Source: Vreelandella piezotolerans (lineage in GTDB: Bacteria > Pseudomonadota > Gammaproteobacteria > Pseudomonadales > Halomonadaceae). From it: DNA of 64,000 nucleotides. The stretch covers positions 1,488,001 to 1,552,000 of the forward strand of contig NZ_CP048602.1 in NCBI RefSeq assembly GCF_012427705.1. Direction: 5' to 3'. Below the pieces are notes generated by a model. The model searched no databases, had not been told where the DNA came from, and worked only from the letters and a program-made list of their open reading frames with translations. Within the stretch, counting starts at the first letter, position 1. Each line of letters begins with the position of its first letter. Shown here in pieces: positions 55,957 to 63,776 of this stretch. The translations under genes were made by a program, and so were the position numbers.

Positions 55957-56397
55957 ATGAGCTTTTACGTCTACCTTTCCGGCGAGATTCACACTGATTG
56001 GCGTGAAGAGATCCAGCGCGGTGCAGAAGCGGCAGGCCTGGATGTGGTGTTTACCGCCCCCGTGACCGACCACGACGCCTCCGATGCCGCAGGCGACCAC
56101 CTGGGCAAACAGGACAACGGCTTCTGGCGCGACCACCAGTCGTCCAAAGTGAACGCCATCCGCACCCGCACGATGATCGAGCAGGCGGATTTAGTGGTGG
56201 TGCGCTTTGGCGATAAGTACAAACAGTGGAACGCCGCCTTTGACGCAGGCTACTGCGCGGCACTGGCCAAGCCCTACATCACGCTGCACAGCGAAGAGAT
56301 CGTTCACCCGCTGAAAGAAGTCGACGCCCAAGCGCAAGCCTGGTGCACCACCACTGATCAGGTTGTGGAAACCCTGCGCTACGTGCTGAAAGCGTAA
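55957..56397 (+). CDS. YtoQ-family protein
   Basis: A 146-aa cytosolic protein of the YtoQ family, whose fold is thought to resemble nucleoside 2-deoxyribosyltransferases; no reaction is established to my knowledge. It begins FYVYLSGEIHTDWREEIQRG and contains TAPVTDHDASDAAG, GFWRDHQSSKVNAIRTRTMIEQADLVVVRFGDKYKQWNAAFDAGY (about residues 55-98) and ITLHSEEIVHPLKEVD. A clean AAGGAG precedes the ATG. It sits between cobB and cobO, 19 bp before the latter, and so appears part of the cobalamin operon. Confidence 0.85.
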   Translation: MSFYVYLSGEIHTDWREEIQRGAEAAGLDVVFTAPVTDHDASDAAGDHLGKQDNGFWRDHQSSKVNAIRTRTMIEQADLVVVRFGDKYKQWNAAFDAGYCAALAKPYITLHSEEIVHPLKEVDAQAQAWCTTTDQVVETLRYVLKA

Positions 56398-56416
56398 AAC
56401 ACCCCAAGGAGACCCC

Positions 56417-57028
56417 ATGCGCGAAAATGCCAAAACCCCGGAACGCCATGCCCAGCGCATGGCGGCCAAGCAGAAAATAATGAACGAGCGCATTGCCCGC
56501 GCCGACAAAGAGCAGGGCATCTTGCTGGTGCTCACCGGCCCCGGCAAAGGCAAAAGCAGCTCCGGTTTTGGCATGCTCGCCCGCGCCCTTGGCCACGGCA
56601 TGAAGGTCGGCGTTGTGCAGTTCATCAAGGGCGCGTTCAGCACCGGCGAAGAAGCCTTCTTCCGCAACCTGCCCAACGTGGACTACCACGTGATGGGCGA
56701 AGGCTACACCTGGGACACTCAAGACCGCGAACGCGACGTCGCCGCCGCCAACGCCGCCTGGGAGCAAGCCAAGCGCATGCTCCAAGACGACAGCTATCAC
56801 ATGGTACTGCTCGACGAACTCAACATCGCCCTACGCTACGAGTATCTAGACCTAGACCAAGTGCTCGACGACCTTCAAGCCCGCCCCGCCATGCAGCACG
56901 CCATCGTCACCGGCCGCTACGCCCCCCAACAACTCATCGACCTCGCCGACACCGTCACAGAAATGAAAGTCGTCAAACACGCCTTCAAAGACCAAGGCAT
57001 CAAAGCCCAAAAAGGCATCGAACTTTGA
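56417..57028 (+). CDS. cobO: Cob(I)yrinic acid a,c-diamide adenosyltransferase
   Basis: A 203-aa CobA/CobO/BtuR-family enzyme that adds the upper adenosyl ligand from ATP to cob(I)alamin and precursors. Motifs are ILLVLTGPGKGKSSSGFGMLARALGHG (P-loop, about residues 35-61), VGVVQFIKGAFSTGEE, VLLDELNIALRYEYLDLDQVLDDL, and VVKHAFKDQGIKAQKGIEL at the C-terminus. It is slightly longer at the N-terminus than Salmonella CobA (196 aa). It is the last gene of the riboswitch-led operon and the last recognisable core-genome gene before the accessory right end. Confidence 0.95.
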   Translation: MRENAKTPERHAQRMAAKQKIMNERIARADKEQGILLVLTGPGKGKSSSGFGMLARALGHGMKVGVVQFIKGAFSTGEEAFFRNLPNVDYHVMGEGYTWDTQDRERDVAAANAAWEQAKRMLQDDSYHMVLLDELNIALRYEYLDLDQVLDDLQARPAMQHAIVTGRYAPQQLIDLADTVTEMKVVKHAFKDQGIKAQKGIEL

Positions 57029-57118
57029 AGTAAGGCGAGAAGCACAAGGGGAGAGAAGTGATTGGTGAGAACGAGACGTTCAGCCCCCACAGTGGACACC
57101 GGCACGAAGCCCCCCATG

Positions 57119-57230
57119 GTGGGAGGGAGCTTCAGCTCGCGACGATCAAGCCACCAAGCCTCAGCCCACTCGCCCTTGTGGGAGGGGAGCTTCAGCTCGC
57201 GACGATCAAGCCACCAAACCTCAGCCCACC
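57119..57230. repeat. Two tandem REP-like units
   Basis: Two copies of a 59-bp unit (57119-57177, 57178-about 57230) begin GTGGGAGGGAGCTTCAGCTC or a one-base variant and continue with GCGACGATCAAGCCACCA and CTCAGCCCAC. GAGC-TTCA-GCTC inside each unit is a small hairpin, and the whole resembles the intergenic REP elements of pseudomonads and halomonads. It may help end the cobO transcript. Confidence 0.7.
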
Positions 57231-57599
57231 CGTAGCGCGGCGTAACGCCCGAGCGAGAGCAACGAGCGAGGAAGGCACCCGCGAAGGCGGCGCCCAGCCG
57301 CCCCGACCCTGCCACATCACCTCAACCACACTCCCCAAGCCATCTCACTCTTTGACCCAACGCAATTTTTCCAAAAATCTACGTGACCAAAGCCAAATTT
57401 ATCAATAGAGTATGATTGAATCGTAAAAAGCAGCGGGCACGCGAATTTTGGATATGCTGCCATGTGTCAGACATAGACTATGAGAAACAGTGCTTTATGC
57501 TTGTTTGAGTGGCTATATAACATCAATAATTATGCTGGCGCGTTCAATAGTGTTATGTAGAAGGGCGTATAATCACTGTTGGGCGTATAGGAGATAGTT
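57231..57599. other. AT-richer junction between core genome and cassette-like region
   Basis: This 369-bp stretch has no supported gene. Base composition drops from about 62-65% GC to clearly lower values from about 57340 on. It carries TTGTTT and TATAAC segments (around 57504-57522) that could act as a promoter, and ends in the GTTGGGC core at 57578. No integrase gene or attI can be recognised. Confidence 0.5.
57578..57584 (+). other. GTTGGGC recombination core at 5' end of first cassette
   Basis: GTTGGGC fits the GTTRRRY core of integron sites and is identical to the core that ends the attC site at 58120. It lies 16 bp before the start of the membrane-protein gene, as expected for a cassette left boundary. 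Alone, 7 bp could be chance. Confidence 0.5.
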
Positions 57600-57995
57600 T
57601 TGGCTGAAGGTCGAGAAACACGAGCAGCAATTGATTCAGAAACCGTGCGCGGCTTATTGCTGATAAACGGTGGTGGTGCCGTGGCATTGCTCGCATTCTT
57701 GTCTGGAATTATTGAAAAGCCCGACCTAGAAGTTCTGGCGAGAGCTGTTATCTGGTCAGTTTTCGCATTTCAAATCGGCCTTGCTTGCGCAGTTATACAC
57801 AATAGGTTTCGCCGCCTCTGTTCACTGGAATTCTCGAAGAAAGCCGAAAACCGGAAAAAGTGCACCCTGTTTGGTCGAGAGAGCACTCAGCCATGCATCT
57901 GCTTATGGAGCGTTGGGTTTATGTGGGCGTCGATCATTTCCTTTCTATCTGGTGGCATATTGGTGCTGTGTGCGGGTCTCCAAATTCTGGACTAA
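57600..57995 (+). CDS. Small membrane protein of unknown function (cassette gene)
   Basis: A 131-aa protein with no function I recognise. It starts at a TTG (57600) with TAGGAGA 6-7 bases upstream. The soluble N-terminus (ETRAAIDSETVRGLLLINGG) leads into membrane segments at about residues 24-42, 50-68 and 103-128, with a basic, Cys-containing loop (RRLCSLEFSKKAENRKKCTLF) between the second and third. GC content is well below that of the neighbouring cobalamin genes. It lies between a GTTGGGC core and an attC-like site 22 bp after its stop, the layout of an integron cassette. Proteins with the ETVRGLLLINGG-type start are scattered in accessory DNA. Confidence 0.7.
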   Translation: MAEGRETRAAIDSETVRGLLLINGGGAVALLAFLSGIIEKPDLEVLARAVIWSVFAFQIGLACAVIHNRFRRLCSLEFSKKAENRKKCTLFGRESTQPCICLWSVGFMWASIISFLSGGILVLCAGLQILD

Positions 57996-58017
57996 AGGTC
58001 GATCATGAGGGAAATAC

Positions 58018-58120
58018 GCCCAACAAGTCATTCAAGTTCGTTCCGGCCTACGGCCTCCACCGGACCGCTTTTTCTACGCTGCCGCTCCGCAAAAGCGGCC
58101 GCTTAATATTGGCGTTGGGC
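58018..58120. other. attC-like integron recombination site
   Basis: This 103-bp element begins GCCCAAC (58018-58024, R'' box RYYYAAC) and ends GTTGGGC (58114-58120, R' box GTTRRRY), exact complements. Inside are CATTCAAG near the left end and GCTTAA near the right (L-box-like), plus hairpins CCGCTTTT/AAAAGCGG (58065-58072/58091-58098) and TCCGG/CCGGA. Size and order fit attC sites (about 57-141 bp). It separates the small membrane-protein gene from the giant gene. Confidence 0.82.
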
Positions 58121-58223
58121 AGGCAAATGAAACATAGTCATGACCATGCCGCGCAGATAGTGCCTGCCGTCACAAAATTGGCTCCTCGACTTATAACTAG
58201 TCCACGAATTTTGCAGGCTAGCG

Positions 58224-61200
58224 ATGCCACAATCACCTGAACTCGCCGGCGGCGAAGGTTTTACCTTTGAAGGGGACGCGGCTGCGTTCTACCTCACCGC
58301 ATTGCTAGCCGAGGCTTTTGCACCCGGCATTGATGATCGAATCGTTGTCCGAGTGTCGGTTCAGCAGCGCGACTTCGGCGAACCGCTCGATGATGTAATC
58401 GTCGATTTTGGAGGGATAGCAAAGAACCCCGCTCGACTTAGCCTCCAGGTGAAACGTTCACTTACGATCAGCAAGGCAAAAACGAATAAAGACTTTCGCG
58501 ACATCATCCGAGACAGTTGGGCCACAATCAAAAAGTCCGACTTCCGCATCAACGCTGATCGCTATGGGGCAGCGGTTGGCACGGTTACGCCTACCAAAGA
58601 AAGGGCGCTCAACACCCTTTGCGATTGGGCCCGTGAAAGTCTGACAGCTGACCATTTCGACGCTCGCTTTGCGAAAGATGGCAGCGCTAGCGCCGACATC
58701 ACAGCGGTCAAGAACGACGTCATTGCCCTACTGGAAGAGGCGAAGGGGACACCGTGCACGAGTGAAGAAGTGCACCAGTTCCTGGCGCACTTTGTGCTCA
58801 TCCAGTTCGATTTCCTTCGAGAAGGAGCCACTGATCCGCCTGATGCCATTAATCGCATTCGAGATTGTCTCGTGCCCGATGACGCAGCCAAAGCCCCACT
58901 CGTCTGGTCGCGGGTCGTTCAGTTAGCCCGCGCATCAGCAGGGAAGTCAGGCCAGTTTGATCGCGCGCGGCTTGTGCGTTCGATCTCATCTGTCGCACGC
59001 CTTCGAGGCGCGACGTCCTTGTGCCGAGATCTCGACAAGTTGAAGGAGCTCGCAAGGAGCTACGAGAACCTTATTCCGGACGATGTTGGCGGAATAAAGC
59101 TCGACCGAACCTCGCTCCTTGAGAGGCTGGACGCCAAGCTTACCGCAGCCCGTGTCGTCCAGGTCCGAGGCCTGCCAGGAAGTGGCAAATCAGTCTTGGT
59201 GAGGCGAGCGGTACAACGCGCGCTAGAACGCGGACCGATCCTCTTCCTCAAAGCCGAACAGCTCGAAGGCACCAGTTGGGTCAGCTACGCGGCCTCGCAG
59301 AGACTCTCTGGTGCTCCCCTGGAGCAACTTCTCGTGGAGATCGGAGCCGCCGGCACTCCCATTTTGTTTATCGATGCAATTGATCGCATTGAGAAGGAGC
59401 ACCAGCCCATAATCCTCGACGTAATCCGTGTCATCGCGGAGTCGCCGCTGCTCGATAATTGGCGCGTCGTTGTCTCCCTGCGCGACACAGGGATTGAAGT
59501 GCTTCGCAATTGGTTAGGCCACTTCCTTGATGTCCTGAAGGTCGAGACGCTTGACGTTGGTCAGCTGAGCGACGAAGAGGCTGAGACGCTTGCAAAAGCC
59601 AAACCACACCTGAGGCCACTTCTGTTTGGATCAGCGCAGGTGCAAGAGATCGTCCGACGCCCCTTTTTCGCGAAGGTGCTGAACCAGAGTTATGTGGCTG
59701 ACACCAGCGTCCCGACATTCGCTCCCCGATCTGAAGTCGATTTGATCGAGAATTGGTGGCGGCGGGGTGGCTACAACGAGACCGGCCAAAGCGCGATTGA
59801 GCGTCAGTGCGCATTGCTCGACTTGGCACGTATTCGTGCCCGCCAGCTAAGCCAGCCGATTCGCATTAGTCAGCTAACCTCGGCCGCACACATTGATGAT
59901 CTAAGATCGGATGGCATACTTCAGAACGCTCGTGAAGGGATCTCCGTCCGCTTCGCTCACGATATTTTCTTCGAATGGGCCTTCTTCTATGTCCTGGCTG
60001 ATCGCGGGCCCCAATGGATCGAAGAGATCAAGACCTGCGGCGAGCCGCCAGCGGTCGCACGCGTCGTCGAACTTGTTTCCCAATGGGAGTACGCACAGGG
60101 AGAAGACTGGCCAACGTACCTCGCCCAAACCGAGGGGTCGGACCTTAGATCACAATGGCTGAGAGCGTGGCTGATCGGTCCCCTCGGAACTGCGAGGTTC
60201 GAAGCTGATGAGGGCCAGTTCGCGACGGCTGTCTTTGCCGACGACTTCCGGCTTTTCAGAAAGGTGCTCGTCTGGTTTCAGGCGGAGAAGACCTCTCCGA
60301 ATGCGAGTATCCTGGCTGGCACGCTCCCACAGGAGCAACGCCAACGGTTCGCTGATCTTCTCGGCTGGCCTTCCGACTTCGCCGCGTGGCGTCACCTCAT
60401 CGGCTTTATTCTCCGGCGCGTTTCAGATATTCCACAGAGGCTATATCCGGAGGTAGTCGCAATCTTCGAGGTCTGGCAGAACGCCCTAGCCGAACTTCGC
60501 AACCCGACATCTCGCGCTCTTTTACAACAATGCGCTATCTGGCTCGCCGCCATCGACGCGCTTAGTACCGCTGATGGGCCTGACGAAAACTCTGAGTACT
60601 GGGCGCGGGTGCCCGACTTGGGCGCTTTCCGAAAATCTCTTGGCCAACTTCTCTTAAGATCGTCGAGAGCCGAGCCGACCCTTGCGGCCGACTATTTGCA
60701 GCGGGTCGTCGCTTTAGAACGCATCCGTGATGATGCGTTTCATGACATTATTGCCTACTCACCTGTACTCGCCCAATCGCTGCCTCAGTCGATCGTTGAG
60801 CTTTCACTGGTTTTCTTGCGCGAAGAGCTTCCTGACGAGCAAGTTGCCCGTGAAAAGCAGGAGCTTCGGACCGCATACGAGTGGCGCAAGGCCATTCTGG
60901 CCAAGCCTGAAGCCGAGCGCACGCGTAAACAGCAAATGGCGCTTTCCTTCGGTGTTTCTTTGCGAACGGTCGGCGATTTCAGTTACCACGACTGGGAAAG
61001 GCTTTCGATCCACGACGACTACCGAAGCTTCTCGCCCCCTTCGCCGCTTAGAGAGCCCTTTCACTCACTTTTCCAATCATCACCCGACGAGGCCCTGCGT
61101 CTCTTTCGGGAACTGTGCAATCACGCGATGACCGCGTGGCGACAGCTGCATCGTTATTCACGAGACCGTGATGGCACCCCCATACCGCTCGAACTGACAT

Positions 61201-63608
61201 TTCCTTGGGGTACCCAAAAGTTCTGGGGCACCGACCGGGAGTATCTTTGGTTTCGGTCGACGTGGGCGCCCAATGCCATCGGCTGCGGGTTTATGGCGCT
61301 TGAGGAGTGGTGCTTCGCCGAGCTTGAGCGTAACAGGTCCGTCGACGAGTTGATCCAGCGAATCGTCGAGGGGAATGAGTGTATGGCTATCCTAGGCGTC
61401 GCGTCGATGCTTGCGCTCCATACTGAGACGGTGTCCGAAGGGACGTTGCCGCTCTTCACCTCACAGCGCCTGTTGGCGGCAGACCATAACCGAATGGCGC
61501 AAGATTTATCGTCAACTGCGAACCTGATCGGCTTCACGCAACGCACCGACATGCCGCACGTAGAGGCGATCCAAGCAGCAAACGCCCGGCCGGTTCGCAA
61601 GAAACAGCTTAGCTGGATGGTGCCCAGGTTCATCTTTGAGCCTGGACCGATCAGTGATCAAGCCCGTGAAGCAATACTTAATTTCAAGAACGATCTGCCA
61701 TTTCAGTACGAAGAGCACCGCGACATTCCTGAGGCACGGGAGGACCTCACAAAGCAGGCCCTCGAATATGCCGAGTTGGCGGACACAGAAAACTATCAGG
61801 CCTACCGCACGGAAGAGGGTTCGGATCAAATAGCGATTGTCCACGTTAGCCCTTCCGCTGCTGAGCCTGAAAATGTCGCCAGGGCCGAAGAGGCTACTAA
61901 GTACCTCAGGCTGACCGGCCTTTGGACGTGGGCATCCAAATCATTCGAAGAGAAGACGTTAAACGACACCTATACGATAGAGGATGCCATTGTGTTGTCC
62001 AAGGAAGCGGACGCCAGAGACTTATTCGAACACCCGGGCAGCGAGAACGAAGAAGAACAGTTGGGAATGCGTCGGGGTGCAGTCGCCGCCACGGCGGCCA
62101 TAGTGCTTAACTTCCGAGAAGGCTGTACACACGAAGACCTTGGGTGGGCTCGTGGTGTCCTGGGACGCGCGATCCGTCTGCCAGAAAATTTCGATCTGAT
62201 GTGGTCCCCCAGTTCCGTCGTCCCATGGCACCAGGGGATCTATGTGGCCCGAGGCCTCGCAGCGGATCTCCGCGAAGGTACAGCGGCACGCGGTGCGACT
62301 CGCGACCTCCTTGGGCTGATTGCACACCCACTGGAAGTCGTTTCGTTGGCCGCGCTTGAAGAAGCCTGCAAGCTTTGGCCTAAGGACTCCAAATTGACTT
62401 GGGCCGCGCTGATCTTGGCATTTTCACTCTGCCACGTTCCTTCTCGGCCGCGGGACCAGCCCCGTCAACACGGTGAAGCAATCCATACATCGAATGAAGC
62501 ACAAGCAGCTGTCAACGCGGCGCTTGCGTTCTATGAGCATGGAAGAGGATGGGCGCCTCTCCCGTTACCGCCTCCAGCCTGGGTGAAGGTCGAACCCGGG
62601 AAGGGGCGGCGTGAGCATCAAAGATATGAAGATTACGACTTGGATGATGCAACCGACGCTGCTGAGGTATGGGGTGAACCGGATGTCTTCTGGCACTCAA
62701 AGCAGGCTGCAGAAGTCCTTCAGCGCATCCCCTTCGACGAGGTTATAAACAGCAGTGCAAAGAGAGTGCTTCTCGACTTCCTTGCCAGTGTTCTCGACTG
62801 GACCAACCAGAAAAATGCGCCACCGTGGGTGAAGCCTGGACGCCGTGATCGGTCAGCGACCCAGATCTTTGAGTGGACGCATACGCTCGGATCAAGGTTG
62901 GGTCACGTGGCTGGCCTTATCCCGCTTGCTGACTTTCAGGCCCGCTTCCTTGACCCGATTTTGGGTCTCGAAGGCGACAATTGCTGGGCTCTCCTCTCTC
63001 CACTCGCGAGCACCTACGTCTGCGCTTATCTGTACGATGCGCCGGTCGTTCCAGCCGACGCGGTTGCGACGCTTGACCTCTGTCTCGGGCGGCTTCTCCA
63101 GGCCCCCGTCTTCATGCGCGACACCTACCGAAGCGGAGAATTCTCAGGCTTCGATCAACCCAAGCTTGTTCGCACGTTGATGTTTGTCTCAGTCGAGCGC
63201 GCGGAATTGGCCGCTCGCTACGTGAATGGCGACTGGTCCGAAATCAGCCGCATTCTGCCATTGATTGATCGTTTCATTCGCGCTGGCGGATGGGCTGTTT
63301 CCGTGATGGACCCGTTCTTGACGCTCTGTGAGCGAGCTAGGGCCAACTATCCGGCCGAAGCCTTCGCGGACCAAGTGCTCGCAATTATCGGCGACGGCCC
63401 CGACAATCTAAAGGGTTGGCATGGAACGTTCATTCCGGCGCGAATCGCAGAACTGGTTCAGCACTTTGCACATCGTGACGCACCAATGACACTGGCTATA
63501 GCTCAGAAATTCCTGCGGATCCTCGACATGCTGGTCGACATGGGCGACAGGCGAAGTGCGGCGCTTCAGCTTGGTGAGGCATTTCGCGAAGTTCGTTTGC
63601 CTTCCTAA
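58224..63608 (+). CDS. Giant Cap4-like nuclease / STAND NTPase protein (candidate Avs-like antiphage protein)
   Basis: A 1794-aa protein. The N-terminal domain (residues 9 to about 190) fits the Cap4/DUF4297 dsDNA endonuclease pattern: GEGFTFEGDAAAFYL, then PLDDVIVDF (Asp56/57) and LSLQVKRS (QxK, Gln75-Lys77), a PD-(D/E)xK variant. A P-loop NTPase follows with Walker A GLPGSGKS (316-323), Walker B LFIDAIDRI (381-389), a sensor-like VVVSLRDTG (Arg420) and FAHDIFFEWAFF (577-588), the His-Asp motif seen after STAND/NACHT domains. The remaining 1200 residues are mostly helical by composition and have no motif I know. This nuclease-NTPase-sensor order is that of Avs-type proteins, which recognise phage proteins and cut DNA. 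A 37-codon open frame (58127-58240) overlaps the start. The gene stands alone between two attC-like sites, and its base use is unlike its neighbours. Confidence 0.78.
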   Translation: MPQSPELAGGEGFTFEGDAAAFYLTALLAEAFAPGIDDRIVVRVSVQQRDFGEPLDDVIVDFGGIAKNPARLSLQVKRSLTISKAKTNKDFRDIIRDSWATIKKSDFRINADRYGAAVGTVTPTKERALNTLCDWARESLTADHFDARFAKDGSASADITAVKNDVIALLEEAKGTPCTSEEVHQFLAHFVLIQFDFLREGATDPPDAINRIRDCLVPDDAAKAPLVWSRVVQLARASAGKSGQFDRARLVRSISSVARLRGATSLCRDLDKLKELARSYENLIPDDVGGIKLDRTSLLERLDAKLTAARVVQVRGLPGSGKSVLVRRAVQRALERGPILFLKAEQLEGTSWVSYAASQRLSGAPLEQLLVEIGAAGTPILFIDAIDRIEKEHQPIILDVIRVIAESPLLDNWRVVVSLRDTGIEVLRNWLGHFLDVLKVETLDVGQLSDEEAETLAKAKPHLRPLLFGSAQVQEIVRRPFFAKVLNQSYVADTSVPTFAPRSEVDLIENWWRRGGYNETGQSAIERQCALLDLARIRARQLSQPIRISQLTSAAHIDDLRSDGILQNAREGISVRFAHDIFFEWAFFYVLADRGPQWIEEIKTCGEPPAVARVVELVSQWEYAQGEDWPTYLAQTEGSDLRSQWLRAWLIGPLGTARFEADEGQFATAVFADDFRLFRKVLVWFQAEKTSPNASILAGTLPQEQRQRFADLLGWPSDFAAWRHLIGFILRRVSDIPQRLYPEVVAIFEVWQNALAELRNPTSRALLQQCAIWLAAIDALSTADGPDENSEYWARVPDLGAFRKSLGQLLLRSSRAEPTLAADYLQRVVALERIRDDAFHDIIAYSPVLAQSLPQSIVELSLVFLREELPDEQVAREKQELRTAYEWRKAILAKPEAERTRKQQMALSFGVSLRTVGDFSYHDWERLSIHDDYRSFSPPSPLREPFHSLFQSSPDEALRLFRELCNHAMTAWRQLHRYSRDRDGTPIPLELTFPWGTQKFWGTDREYLWFRSTWAPNAIGCGFMALEEWCFAELERNRSVDELIQRIVEGNECMAILGVASMLALHTETVSEGTLPLFTSQRLLAADHNRMAQDLSSTANLIGFTQRTDMPHVEAIQAANARPVRKKQLSWMVPRFIFEPGPISDQAREAILNFKNDLPFQYEEHRDIPEAREDLTKQALEYAELADTENYQAYRTEEGSDQIAIVHVSPSAAEPENVARAEEATKYLRLTGLWTWASKSFEEKTLNDTYTIEDAIVLSKEADARDLFEHPGSENEEEQLGMRRGAVAATAAIVLNFREGCTHEDLGWARGVLGRAIRLPENFDLMWSPSSVVPWHQGIYVARGLAADLREGTAARGATRDLLGLIAHPLEVVSLAALEEACKLWPKDSKLTWAALILAFSLCHVPSRPRDQPRQHGEAIHTSNEAQAAVNAALAFYEHGRGWAPLPLPPPAWVKVEPGKGRREHQRYEDYDLDDATDAAEVWGEPDVFWHSKQAAEVLQRIPFDEVINSSAKRVLLDFLASVLDWTNQKNAPPWVKPGRRDRSATQIFEWTHTLGSRLGHVAGLIPLADFQARFLDPILGLEGDNCWALLSPLASTYVCAYLYDAPVVPADAVATLDLCLGRLLQAPVFMRDTYRSGEFSGFDQPKLVRTLMFVSVERAELAARYVNGDWSEISRILPLIDRFIRAGGWAVSVMDPFLTLCERARANYPAEAFADQVLAIIGDGPDNLKGWHGTFIPARIAELVQHFAHRDAPMTLAIAQKFLRILDMLVDMGDRRSAALQLGEAFREVRLPS

Positions 63609-63716
63609 CCATAGAAGCTCGTGCCATTAGTGCGTGTGCGGCTACCTTGACTCTGTACTAGACGTCTAAGGAGCAATAAATCGGGGGCTTCCCTGAGAAA
63701 CCCTTGAGCTAATCGC
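63609..63716. other. Short intergenic stretch after giant gene
   Basis: No gene or clear terminator is seen between the stop of the giant gene and the attC-like site. ATTTATTGCTCC and GGGGGCTTCCCT segments form no strong hairpin. Confidence 0.4.
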
Positions 63717-63776
63717 GCCCAACAAGGCGGTGCACCGGACGCCCTGATGGGCGCCGGTGACCTTTGCCGTTGAGGC
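63717..63776. other. Second attC-like site, probably altered at its right end
   Basis: It begins GCCCAAC (63717-63723). The centre is a strong hairpin: CACCGG (63733-63738), a single bulged A (63739), CGCCC, loop TGAT, GGGCG, CCGGTG (to 63759). One extrahelical base in an otherwise perfect stem is typical of attC. The right end reads GTTGAGGC instead of the expected GTTGGGC, right where the IS-like left end begins, so the core may be disrupted. Confidence 0.65.

Noticed and set aside
57119-57230. CRISPR array
   Set aside because: Only two adjacent near-identical units without spacers and no cas genes; REP-like instead.
57355-57584. A complete attC ending at the GTTGGGC at 57578, using ACCCAAC at 57355 as the left box
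   Set aside because: The 230-bp span exceeds the known attC size range and no supporting inner hairpin is seen.
57860-58240. 126-aa open frame spanning the end of the small membrane-protein gene, the attC-like site and the start of the giant gene
   Set aside because: It overlaps two better genes and crosses a structured recombination site; no domain or ribosome site supports it.
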